A stretch of 64,000 nucleotides of DNA from positions 138,839-202,838 of the forward strand of contig DJQV01000023.1 in assembly GCA_002438805.1 (NCBI GenBank). The letters run 5' to 3'. Below are positions 7,841 through 15,983 of this stretch, piece by piece. How positions within the stretch are numbered: the stretch's first letter is position 1; each line of letters opens with the position of its first letter. The position numbers and the translations under genes were made by a program. This DNA comes from Bacteroidales bacterium UBA6377 (GTDB taxonomy: Bacteria > Bacteroidota > Bacteroidia > Bacteroidales > UBA932). Under the pieces are notes generated by a model. It ran no database searches, was not told where the DNA came from, and saw nothing but the letters and a program-made list of their open reading frames with translations.

Positions 7841-10431
7841 ATCCCGAGTTCCTCTTTCATTCTCCTGAGCAGGTCAAATGCCTGCATCGGGGTCATATTG
7901 TTGAGATCCGCCCCCTCTAGCTTTTCCTTGAGCGAGGAGAGGGTGGGGTCGTCAAGCTGAAAAAACGACAGCTGCATGCTCCCGTCGTCTTCGAGTTCCA
8001 TCTTCCCTGCATGTTTCTCGCGTGCCTCAAGCTGACGCAGGGTCTTTTCTGCGGATTCTACAACCTCCCGCGGCATTCCGGCCAGTCTCGCCACATGTAT
8101 TCCGAAGCTGTGTGCCACCCCTCCGGGTTCGAGTTTTCGTAGGAATATTATGTTTTTCCCGTCTTCCTTGATGGCTATGTGGTAGTTTTTTATTCTCGGG
8201 TATTGTTCTTCCATGTCGTTGAGCTCGTGGTAGTGCGTGGCGAACAGTGTCTTGGCACCTTTCCCTTCGTTATGTATGTACTCCACGAGGGCTCTGGCTA
8301 TGGACATGCCGTCGTATGTGGACGTGCCGCGGCCTATCTCGTCGAGCAGCACGAGCGAGCGGGCGGAGAGGTTGTGCATTATCATCGCCGTCTCGGTCAT
8401 CTCCACCATGAAGGTGGATTCTCCACGGGAGATGTTGTCGGTGGCCCCTACTCGGGTGAAGATCTTGTCGAAATATCCGAATCTGGCCTCCTGCGCGGGG
8501 ACGAACGAGCCGATCTGGGCCATAAGCACGATGAGGGCGGTCTGGCGGAGCAGGGCTGATTTTCCGGCCATGTTAGGGCCCGTGAGGATGATGATCTGGT
8601 CGCCCTTGCTGTCCATGGATATGTCGTTCGGGACATATTCTTCACCCGGCTCCATCAGGGTCTCTATCACGGGGTGTCTTCCCGCCTTGATCTGCAGGGC
8701 GGAGGACTTGTCCACTTCGGGGCGGCAATAATGTCTGTCAAGCGCCTGTTGTGCAAAGCCCTGCAGGACATCTATCTTTGATATGATGCGGCTGTTGCCC
8801 TGGATGTCCTTGATGGATTTCTGCACATCCGCCACGAGGGCGGCGTAGAGCCTGCTCTCGAGTTCATAGATGGTGGATTCGGCATTGAGTATCTGCTCTT
8901 CGTATTCCTTGAGTTCGGTCGTTATGTAGCGTTCCGCATTGACAAGGGTCTGCTTGCGTATCCACTCGGAGGGCACCTTTTCCCTCGCGGAGTTGCGGAC
9001 CTCGATATAGTAGCCGAAGACATTGTTGTAGCCGATTTTCAGAGTGCTGATGCCGGTGCGTTCCGTTTCCCGCTGCTGCATCTTCTGCAGATAGTCCTTG
9101 CCGCCCCGGGAGATCTCCCGTAGTTCATCCAGCTTGCTGTCGACTCCAGTGGCGATCACGTCGCCCTTGCCTATTTGGGCTGCGGAGTTTTCGGACAGGG
9201 TGCTCACTATCCTCATCATGGCGGAGTCTGTGTTGCGCAGGCCGGAGGAGAGCTTTTCAAGCGCTTCGCAACCGCTTTCTGTGCACCTTTCCATGATGGG
9301 GTTCATCCGCCTGAGGGATCTTGCGAGCTGAATCATCTCGCGTGGCAGGATCTTTCCTGTGGCGAGGCGTGATACGGCTCTTTCCAGATCCCCGATTTCG
9401 CTGATATCCTCCTGCATACCGGAGAGAGCCTGACTGTTGTCGATGAAAAACTGTACAATGTCGTATCGCGATCCCAGTTCCTTGAGATCCATGACGGGCA
9501 TTGACAGCCACTGCCTGAGCAGGCGGGAACCCATGCTGGAGCAGCACCTGTCTATCGTGTCCACAAGGCTTACTCCTTCCTTGCCGGCATTGCTCTGGAA
9601 TACTTCAAGGTTGCGGAAAGTGAATCTGTCCATCCACACGAATTTGTCGGAATCTATCCTGGAGATGGAGCAGATGTTGCCGAGTCCTGCATGGTGAGTC
9701 TGCTCCAGATAGACTAGAAGAGCACCTGCGGAACAAAGGGCGAGCGGAAACTGCTCTACGGCGAACCCCTTGAGACTTTTGACTTTGAACTGGTTTCTGA
9801 GTTTTTCTTCCGCAGCTTCCTGCACAAAAGCCCATTCGTCCAGAGATGTCAGGTAGTAGTCTCCGAAGAGTTCTTTTACCCTTTTCGCATCTTCTCTTTT
9901 GACTACAAGCTCTTTGGGCCCGAATGAGGACATCAGGGTGCTGATGTACTCCACCGGGCCTTGTGCGACCTGGAAAGTACCGGTAGAAGCGTCCAGGAAG
10001 GCGGCTCCGCAGTTGTTACCGTCCAGAGTCAGCCCCGCAAGGTAGTTGTGTTCTTTCTGCTCGAGCATCCCGGCGCCGAAAGCTATGCCGGGGGTGAGGA
10101 TTTCCGTGACCCCGCGCTTGACAAGTTTGTTTTTTACCAGTGCCGGGTCTTCAAGCTGGTCGCACACTGCCACCTTGTAGCCGGCGCGTATCAGTTTCTG
10201 CAGGTATGATTCGAGGGCATGGTGCGGGAAGCCGGCCATCTGTGTGCTGCCTTTGTCTCCGTTGGAACGCTTTGTCAGCACGAGTCCGAGAACCTTGCTT
10301 GCAAGGACCGCATCGTCCGCGTAGGTCTCATAGAAGTCCCCGACCCTATATAGAAGCAATGCTTCGGGGTTCTGTGCCTTGATGCTGAAATAGTGTTTCA
10401 GCATCGGTGTGTCTTCTCCGCTTTTCGCCAT
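7837..10431 (-). CDS. mutS: DNA mismatch repair ATPase MutS
   Basis: Binds base mismatches and small loops and recruits MutL. 864 residues, full length. The N-terminal mismatch-reading motif is GDFYETY (Phe-x-Glu), followed by connector, lever and clamp domains. The C-terminal ABC-type ATPase has Walker A GPNMAGKSALLRQ, Walker B LLDEIGRGTSTYDG and the ATHYHEL motif. A -7 promoter element sits 6 nt upstream of the start, back to back with the promoter of the plus-strand glycosyltransferase gene. Confidence 0.97.
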   Translation of the reverse strand: MAKSGEDTPMLKHYFSIKAQNPEALLLYRVGDFYETYADDAVLASKVLGLVLTKRSNGDKGSTQMAGFPHHALESYLQKLIRAGYKVAVCDQLEDPALVKNKLVKRGVTEILTPGIAFGAGMLEQKEHNYLAGLTLDGNNCGAAFLDASTGTFQVAQGPVEYISTLMSSFGPKELVVKREDAKRVKELFGDYYLTSLDEWAFVQEAAEEKLRNQFKVKSLKGFAVEQFPLALCSAGALLVYLEQTHHAGLGNICSISRIDSDKFVWMDRFTFRNLEVFQSNAGKEGVSLVDTIDRCCSSMGSRLLRQWLSMPVMDLKELGSRYDIVQFFIDNSQALSGMQEDISEIGDLERAVSRLATGKILPREMIQLARSLRRMNPIMERCTESGCEALEKLSSGLRNTDSAMMRIVSTLSENSAAQIGKGDVIATGVDSKLDELREISRGGKDYLQKMQQRETERTGISTLKIGYNNVFGYYIEVRNSAREKVPSEWIRKQTLVNAERYITTELKEYEEQILNAESTIYELESRLYAALVADVQKSIKDIQGNSRIISKIDVLQGFAQQALDRHYCRPEVDKSSALQIKAGRHPVIETLMEPGEEYVPNDISMDSKGDQIIILTGPNMAGKSALLRQTALIVLMAQIGSFVPAQEARFGYFDKIFTRVGATDNISRGESTFMVEMTETAMIMHNLSARSLVLLDEIGRGTSTYDGMSIARALVEYIHNEGKGAKTLFATHYHELNDMEEQYPRIKNYHIAIKEDGKNIIFLRKLEPGGVAHSFGIHVARLAGMPREVVESAEKTLRQLEAREKHAGKMELEDDGSMQLSFFQLDDPTLSSLKEKLEGADLNNMTPMQAFDLLRRMKEELGI

Positions 10432-10437
10432 AGTTTA

Positions 10438-10445
10438 CAAAATTA
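10438..10445 (-). promoter_or_regulatory. -7 promoter element for mutS
   Basis: Minus strand TAATTTTG, an exact TAnnTTTG match ending 6 nt before the mutS ATG, so a leaderless or nearly leaderless transcript is expected. No clear -33 element. Confidence 0.5.
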
Positions 10446-10467
10446 ATGATTTTTGGCGATGATTCAT

Positions 10468-10475
10468 TATCTTTG
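10468..10475 (+). promoter_or_regulatory. -7 promoter element for glycosyltransferase operon
   Basis: TATCTTTG, an exact TAnnTTTG match, ends 5 nt before the ATG at 10481. It is divergent from the mutS element only about 22 nt away, so the two promoters may compete. Confidence 0.5.
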
Positions 10476-10480
10476 ACCTC

Positions 10481-11731
10481 ATGAAACGACTGCTGATAAT
10501 CACTTACTATTGGCCGCCCACCGGAGGATCCGGTGTGCAGCGATGGGTGAAATTCAGCAAGTATCTTCCCGAGTTCGGATGGCAGCCTGTCATATATACG
10601 CCCGAGAATCCGGAGCGTCTCGCCTATGATGAGAGCCTGCTCGGAGACATTCCAGGCTGTGCCGAAGTGATAAAGACCCGTATATGTGAGCCTTATGAGC
10701 TGTACCGGCGTCTGACAGGCTCCAAGGCCGGGTCCGAAGTGAACCCTCTCAATTCGCAGAAAAAGTCTCTCAAAAAGCGTATTTCGTTGTGGCTCAGAGG
10801 TAATCTTTTCGTCCCCGACCCGAGAGTGTCGTGGGTTCGGCCGTCTGTGCGCTTCCTCTCCAAGTATCTGCGAGACCATCCCGTAGATGCGGTTGTGACC
10901 ACGGGACCTCCGCAGTCTATGCATCTTATCGGTCTGGGGCTCAAGCGGCGGCTCGGCGTGAAGTGGATAGCGGATTTCAGGGATCCGTGGACAGAGATGT
11001 TTTACTACAAGCACCTTTCGCTGACACGCTGGTCGGACAGGAAGCATCATCGTCTGGAGCAGAGCGTGCTGGATGAGGCTGATATGGTGATTGCGGTTTC
11101 ACCGCGTGTCCGTGATGATTTTGCTGCAAGAACCTCTACACCTGTGAGTCTGATTACCAACGGTTTCGATGAGGATGATTTCTGCCTGGTCCAGCCTCAT
11201 CCTCATCCGGGCAAGTTCACTCTTGTACATACCGGGCTTTTCGCCTCTGACGGGAATCCTATGTGCCTGTGGGATGCGCTATCTCGCAAATGTGCTGAAA
11301 ATGCGGAGTTCAGAGAACGTCTCCAGATTAGACTTGCCGGCAAGACGGACCCTCAGATCATTGCCTCGATACGGGACAGGGGCCTTGACGGGAATCTGGT
11401 CAATCTTGGCTATCTTCCCCATACGGAGACGGTGAGGGAGCAGAAGAGTGCGGATGTGCTCCTGCTGCCTCTCAGGCAGGAACCGGAGTATTCCAAAGTC
11501 CTGCCCGGCAAGATATTCGAGTATCTGGCTTCGGGCCGTCCGGTACTGGGTATAGGACAGGTGGACAGCGCCGCCGCCGATATTCTGAGAGACAGCGGGG
11601 CGGGGGAGATGTTCGATTGGCAGGACTGCCGGGGAATGATGGATTTCATCTGCTCGGCGCACACACCGCCACACGGTACGGAGCGCTATTCGCGACGCAG
11701 CCTGACGGCGCAACTTGTAGAATTGTTATGA
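10481..11731 (+). CDS. Glycosyltransferase, GT-B fold (GT4-like)
   Basis: 416 residues, cytoplasmic. The N terminus (LIITYYWPPTGGSGVQRW) is the glycine-rich acceptor-domain start of GT4-type enzymes. The second domain has VNLGYLPHTETVREQ, LLLPLRQEPEYSKVLPGKIFEYLASGRPVLG, with the E-x7-E-like nucleotide-sugar region in KIFEYLASGRP. Donor and acceptor cannot be read. The stop overlaps the start of the YfhO-family gene (ATGA), which suggests the two act in one pathway that builds a surface glycan. Confidence 0.85.
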   Translation: MKRLLIITYYWPPTGGSGVQRWVKFSKYLPEFGWQPVIYTPENPERLAYDESLLGDIPGCAEVIKTRICEPYELYRRLTGSKAGSEVNPLNSQKKSLKKRISLWLRGNLFVPDPRVSWVRPSVRFLSKYLRDHPVDAVVTTGPPQSMHLIGLGLKRRLGVKWIADFRDPWTEMFYYKHLSLTRWSDRKHHRLEQSVLDEADMVIAVSPRVRDDFAARTSTPVSLITNGFDEDDFCLVQPHPHPGKFTLVHTGLFASDGNPMCLWDALSRKCAENAEFRERLQIRLAGKTDPQIIASIRDRGLDGNLVNLGYLPHTETVREQKSADVLLLPLRQEPEYSKVLPGKIFEYLASGRPVLGIGQVDSAAADILRDSGAGEMFDWQDCRGMMDFICSAHTPPHGTERYSRRSLTAQLVELL

Positions 11732-14169
11732 AGAAAAAAATAATCTATTGCATCTGCACGGTGCTGGGACTGCTCCTGTTGTCCTATGCCTATGTACCGG
11801 AAGTTCTTACTGGCAAGATAGTGAACCAGAGCGACATATCAGGCTGGCAGGGGATGGCCAAGGAGATGATGGACTGGAACTCGGCCCACCCGGATGACCA
11901 GACGGCATGGACGGATTCGATGTTCGGGGGGATGCCTACGGCAACCATCCACGCATCCACAAAGGGCGACTGGACCCAGAAGATCTACGATTTTCTGCTT
12001 GTCGGCAGGAGGCCGGCCACGTATCTTTTCATCTCCCTGCTCGGAGCATGGCTGCTCATGCTTTCGTTCGGGGTTCATCCGTTGCTTGCCATAGGAGGGG
12101 CGGTGGCTGTCACATTCTGCTCCTACAATATGCAGATCATACAGGTAGGACACAACACCAAGATGCAGGCCATAGCCTTCCTTCCATGGGTGCTCGCCGC
12201 GCTTGTGTTCACATACCGCAAGGCGCTTGGGGATAAGGCCAGATGGTTGCCTCTGTCATGTCTAGGGGCGGCGCTTTTCGGTCTGGCCTTGAGTTTCCAA
12301 GTCAAGGCCAACCATCCTCAGATCACCTATTATCTGGCACTTATGATTTTGCTGTATGTAATAGTCATGGTGGTCTGGATACTAATGGACAAGACCCGTC
12401 GCAAGTCCCTTCTCGGGCGGTTTTTCGCTTCCTCTGCACTGCTGCTGGTGCTTGGAGTGACCGGTATCGCGACCAATGCCATAAAGTTGCTGCCGACCTA
12501 TGAATACACCCCGTATTCCATGCGCGGCGGCAGTTCAGCCGCCTCTGAAGACGGGAGCGGCACCAAAGGACTGGACATCGATTATGCCACAGCCTGGTCT
12601 TATGGTTGGCAGGAATTGCCGAATATGCTGATCCCGGATTTCAACGGAGGCTCGTCTGCCGGGGCTGTCAATCCTGACCGCTCGGCAACCATTGACCTGC
12701 TCCGCTCCGCCGGACAGGGCAATCTGCGGGAGACCGCCAAGAATCTGCCCCTTTACTGGGGGCCCCAGCCGTTCACGGCCGGCCCGATGTATATGGGGGC
12801 TGTGACAATATTCCTCTTTGTACTAGGGCTTTTCTTCTACAAGGGCAAGGAGAAGTGGTGGCTTGCCGCTGCGACCCTGCTCGCCGTGTTCCTTGCGCTC
12901 GGAAGCCATTTCCTGTGGTTTACCAAGCTCTTCTATGACTATGTGCCGTTCTACAACAAGTTCAGGACAGTGTCCATGGCTCTGGTGGTGCTCCAGTTTA
13001 CACTGCCTGTCCTTGCTTTCCTGATGCTGGACAGGATTGTCCGGACAGAGGAAGGCGCTGCCGTGTTCCGTTCCAAGGGCTGGATTGCACTTGCTGTCAC
13101 GGGAGGTTTTTGTCTGCTCTGTGCGGTATTCCCTGGTATCGCCGGCTCTTTCACGGGTTCTTCTGACGCGTCTTACCCTGATGCTCTTGTGGATGCACTT
13201 GCCGCTGACAGGCGGCATCTGCTTGCTATGGATGCGCTTCGCTCGGCGCTTCTGACAGGGGCAGCGTACCTGATGCTCTTGTGGGGGTGCACGGTTCCGA
13301 AGTCCGCGGCAAAGACTTTCGCCACCCAGCCTCAGATGGGCTTCGCGCGCCGGCGTACCGCTGCCCTGCTTGTCTGCCTGCTAGTTCTCGGTGATCTTTT
13401 CATCCTGGACAAGAGGTACCTGAGTTCTGATGACTTTATCACTCCGCGCTCTTTCCAGAGCCAGTTCAACAAGCGTCCGGTCGATGAGGCGATACTTGAG
13501 GACAAGGATCCGTCCTACAGGGTTCTGGATTTGACTGTCAATGTGTTCAATGACTCTCATCCGTCTTACTGGCACAAGAACATCGGAGGCTATTCTCCCG
13601 CCAAGCTCCAGAGGTATCAGGAGTTCATCACGGACACTCTCACGTCCGAGATAAACAGCCTGTATTCAGTGCTTTCTGGAAAACAGACCGTTCAGGAGAT
13701 GGAGCAGGCCCTGCCTTATCTTCCGGGGTTGGCGGAGATGAACTGCCGCTATATAATAGTAGGAGGGGAGTATCCTCCGTTGAAGTACTCTCATGCCAAG
13801 GGCCCGGCCTGGTTTGCCGATCCTTCCGCCGGGGAAGTGGAGATGCTCTCTTACGCGCCAAATGAACTGCGTTACAAGTATTCTTCGGCAGATGGCGGCA
13901 AGTTGGTATTCAGCGAGGTCTACTATCCGGTAGGATGGACGCTTGAAGTGGAAGACAGCGGGGAAAATCTTGAGATGATTCCGGACGGAAAAGTGCTACG
14001 CGCGGCGGAGGTTCCGGCCGGGGAGCACACTCTTGTGATGCGTTTCGACCCTCCTTCCTATAGGATAGGGGAGAGGGTGTCACGCGCGAGTTCCATACTT
14101 ATTCTGATTGTGGTACTTCTTGCGTCAGGTTTTGCCGTGAGAGGGACAACTGTTGTGTCAAAGCGATAA
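11728..14169 (+). CDS. YfhO-family polytopic membrane protein
   Basis: 813 residues when started at the ATG that overlaps the glycosyltransferase stop; a longer in-frame start at 11617 lies inside that gene and is unlikely. The N-terminal two thirds contain many membrane helices, for example LLLSYAYVPEVL, YLFISLLGAWLLMLSFG and TYYLALMILLYVIVMVV, with soluble loops. A periplasmic domain of about 250 residues follows, then a final helix (SILILIVVLLASGFAV). YfhO proteins are GT-C-like and linked to glycosylation of extracellular polymers; the acceptor here is unknown. The last 71 bases overlap the convergent rsmA gene. Confidence 0.85.
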   Translation: MKKKIIYCICTVLGLLLLSYAYVPEVLTGKIVNQSDISGWQGMAKEMMDWNSAHPDDQTAWTDSMFGGMPTATIHASTKGDWTQKIYDFLLVGRRPATYLFISLLGAWLLMLSFGVHPLLAIGGAVAVTFCSYNMQIIQVGHNTKMQAIAFLPWVLAALVFTYRKALGDKARWLPLSCLGAALFGLALSFQVKANHPQITYYLALMILLYVIVMVVWILMDKTRRKSLLGRFFASSALLLVLGVTGIATNAIKLLPTYEYTPYSMRGGSSAASEDGSGTKGLDIDYATAWSYGWQELPNMLIPDFNGGSSAGAVNPDRSATIDLLRSAGQGNLRETAKNLPLYWGPQPFTAGPMYMGAVTIFLFVLGLFFYKGKEKWWLAAATLLAVFLALGSHFLWFTKLFYDYVPFYNKFRTVSMALVVLQFTLPVLAFLMLDRIVRTEEGAAVFRSKGWIALAVTGGFCLLCAVFPGIAGSFTGSSDASYPDALVDALAADRRHLLAMDALRSALLTGAAYLMLLWGCTVPKSAAKTFATQPQMGFARRRTAALLVCLLVLGDLFILDKRYLSSDDFITPRSFQSQFNKRPVDEAILEDKDPSYRVLDLTVNVFNDSHPSYWHKNIGGYSPAKLQRYQEFITDTLTSEINSLYSVLSGKQTVQEMEQALPYLPGLAEMNCRYIIVGGEYPPLKYSHAKGPAWFADPSAGEVEMLSYAPNELRYKYSSADGGKLVFSEVYYPVGWTLEVEDSGENLEMIPDGKVLRAAEVPAGEHTLVMRFDPPSYRIGERVSRASSILILIVVLLASGFAVRGTTVVSKR

Positions 14170-14905
14170 AATCTTCTACCGACAGCCGCTCGGCCCTGAG
14201 GTCAAAGACTTGATCCGAAGAGTCGAAACCCTCCGGCAGCATAGGCTTGAGGGCGTTGCGCAGGGTTTTCCTGCGCTGGTTGAACGCGGTTTTTACCACC
14301 TGCCGGAACAGGCGCTCGTCGCAGCCGAGTTCCGTGCGAGAGTTGCGCCTGAGTCTTATCACGGCTGACTGCACTTTTGGAGGCGGGAAGAATGCGCCCG
14401 AGCCCACAGAGATGATATAGTCGATATCGTACCAGGCTTGGAGCAGGACTGACAGGATCCCGTATGTCTTGGAACCTGGCTTTTCCGCTATGCGGTCAGC
14501 CACTTCTTTCTGTATCATGCATACTACTTCCGGCACTTTGTCCTTGTCATCGAGAATCTTGAAGAATATCTGGGACGAGATGTTGTAAGGGAAGTTGCCG
14601 ATCACCCTATAGTTGCCGCTGAAGATTTCCCGCATGTCCAGTTTGAGGTAGTCAGCGCTGTAAAGCCTGCCCTCGATAGCCGGATAATGTGTGAGAAGAT
14701 AGTCCACGGATTCGTTGTCGATTTCGACAAGTTTCAGGTCTATGTCTTCTCTTTCAAGCAGGTAGCGGGTAAGAACTCCCATGCCCGGCCCGATTTCCAG
14801 CACGTCCCTGTCCCCGCCCTTGGAAAGGGAGGAGACTATGGTGCGTGCTATGCTCTGGTCGGTCAGGAAATGTTGGCCCAGCGCCTTTTTCGCTCTGACT
14901 TCCAT
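14099..14905 (-). CDS. rsmA: 16S rRNA (adenine1518/1519-N6)-dimethyltransferase
   Basis: Dimethylates two adenines in the 3' hairpin of 16S rRNA late in 30S assembly, using SAM. I start it at MEVRAKKALGQHFLTD (268 residues); the in-frame extension upstream would overlap mrp. Motifs are LEIGPGMGVLTRYLL (SAM site), NFPYNISSQIFFKI (catalytic NxPY) and FNQRRKTLRNAL. It starts 4 nt after the mrp stop. Its C-terminal tail of about 20 residues is encoded antisense to the end of the YfhO gene. Confidence 0.95.
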   Translation of the reverse strand: MEVRAKKALGQHFLTDQSIARTIVSSLSKGGDRDVLEIGPGMGVLTRYLLEREDIDLKLVEIDNESVDYLLTHYPAIEGRLYSADYLKLDMREIFSGNYRVIGNFPYNISSQIFFKILDDKDKVPEVVCMIQKEVADRIAEKPGSKTYGILSVLLQAWYDIDYIISVGSGAFFPPPKVQSAVIRLRRNSRTELGCDERLFRQVVKTAFNQRRKTLRNALKPMLPEGFDSSDQVFDLRAERLSVEDFIALTQQLSLSRQNLTQEVPQSE

Positions 14906-14909
14906 TCTC

Positions 14910-15983
14910 TCAGCCGAGCTTTTCGGCAATTTTCGCCGCCAATTCCACAAATGCCACACCGTCCGGGCGTGAACTCAATGCCGCCGGTTCACCGGCATCA
15001 CCGCTCTCGCGTATGCTCTGTACGAGCGGAATCTGTCCGAGAAGTTCTATGCCGAGGTCTTTGGCCATGTCGGCACCTCCGTCTTTGCCGAAGATGTAGT
15101 ATTTCTCATCGGGATGTTCTTCCGGTGTGAACCAGGCCATGTTTTCCACAAGCCCGAATATAGGGCGGTTGACGTTCTTGTTGCGGAACATGTCCACACC
15201 CTTCTCCACATCGGCGAGCGCCACTGTCTGAGGAGTTGTCACGATCACCGCCCCTTCCATCGGTATGTCCTGCACGAGGCTTATATGGATGTCTCCGGTT
15301 CCCGGAGGCATGTCGATGAGAAGAAAATCGAGATCTCCCCATTTGACCTGGAGGATCATCTGCTTGAGGGCGTTGCAGGCCATGGGGCCTCTCCATATAA
15401 GAGCCTGTCCCTTCTGGGCAAAGTAGCCTACGGACATCCATTTCACTCCGTACTTTTCTATCGGGATGATGAGCTCCTTGCCTTCTTCCCCCTCTGCCTG
15501 TGGGGTTACGCCTTCCGTTCCGGTCATTGTCGGTACGGAAGGTCCGTAGACATCGGCATCGGCAAGCCCGACCTTATATCCGAGCCTTGCGAGGGCGCAG
15601 GCGAGATTGACGGCGACTGTGGATTTGCCCACTCCACCTTTTCCTGAGGCTATTCCTATTATGTGACGCACGTTACGGAGCTGATCAAGCCCGAGTTCAT
15701 CAATGCCGCTCTTCTTGGGCTTCGGGGTCACTTCGTCCACCACTACAGTCTTTACTTCAGATTTGAAGCCCTCCGGCAGGTGACGGATGAGTGCGGCACG
15801 GGCGCTGCCTATGAGGTATTCCGACAGCGGATCCCGCCTTTTCGGGAAGGCCAGGGTCACAGTGACAGAACCGTCCGCGATATCGATTTTGTTTACCATG
15901 CCCAGTTCCACGATGTCAGCATCTTTCTTGGCAGGATGCTTGACATCGCGAAGGGCCCTGAGTATATCTTCCTCATTTATCAT
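14910..15983 (-). CDS. mrp: Mrp/ApbC-family Fe-S cluster carrier ATPase
   Basis: 357 residues. The N terminus is a MIP18/DUF59 domain (residues about 1-90). The rest is a deviant Walker A P-loop NTPase, GIASGKGGVGKSTVAVNLA, with DMPPGTGD as switch II. It carries or delivers Fe-S clusters in the cytoplasm. The C-terminal CPxC motif of many Mrp proteins is not visible; the corresponding stretch reads ENMAWFTPEEHPDEKYYIFG. Cluster binding may therefore use other ligands. The gene overlaps the upstream peptidase stop (ATGA) and precedes rsmA. Confidence 0.92.
   Translation of the reverse strand: MINEEDILRALRDVKHPAKKDADIVELGMVNKIDIADGSVTVTLAFPKRRDPLSEYLIGSARAALIRHLPEGFKSEVKTVVVDEVTPKPKKSGIDELGLDQLRNVRHIIGIASGKGGVGKSTVAVNLACALARLGYKVGLADADVYGPSVPTMTGTEGVTPQAEGEEGKELIIPIEKYGVKWMSVGYFAQKGQALIWRGPMACNALKQMILQVKWGDLDFLLIDMPPGTGDIHISLVQDIPMEGAVIVTTPQTVALADVEKGVDMFRNKNVNRPIFGLVENMAWFTPEEHPDEKYYIFGKDGGADMAKDLGIELLGQIPLVQSIRESGDAGEPAALSSRPDGVAFVELAAKIAEKLG

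Noticed and set aside
11617..11727. Longer start of the YfhO protein
   Set aside because: It overlaps the coding sequence of the glycosyltransferase; the ATGA junction at 11728 fits the operon style of this genome.
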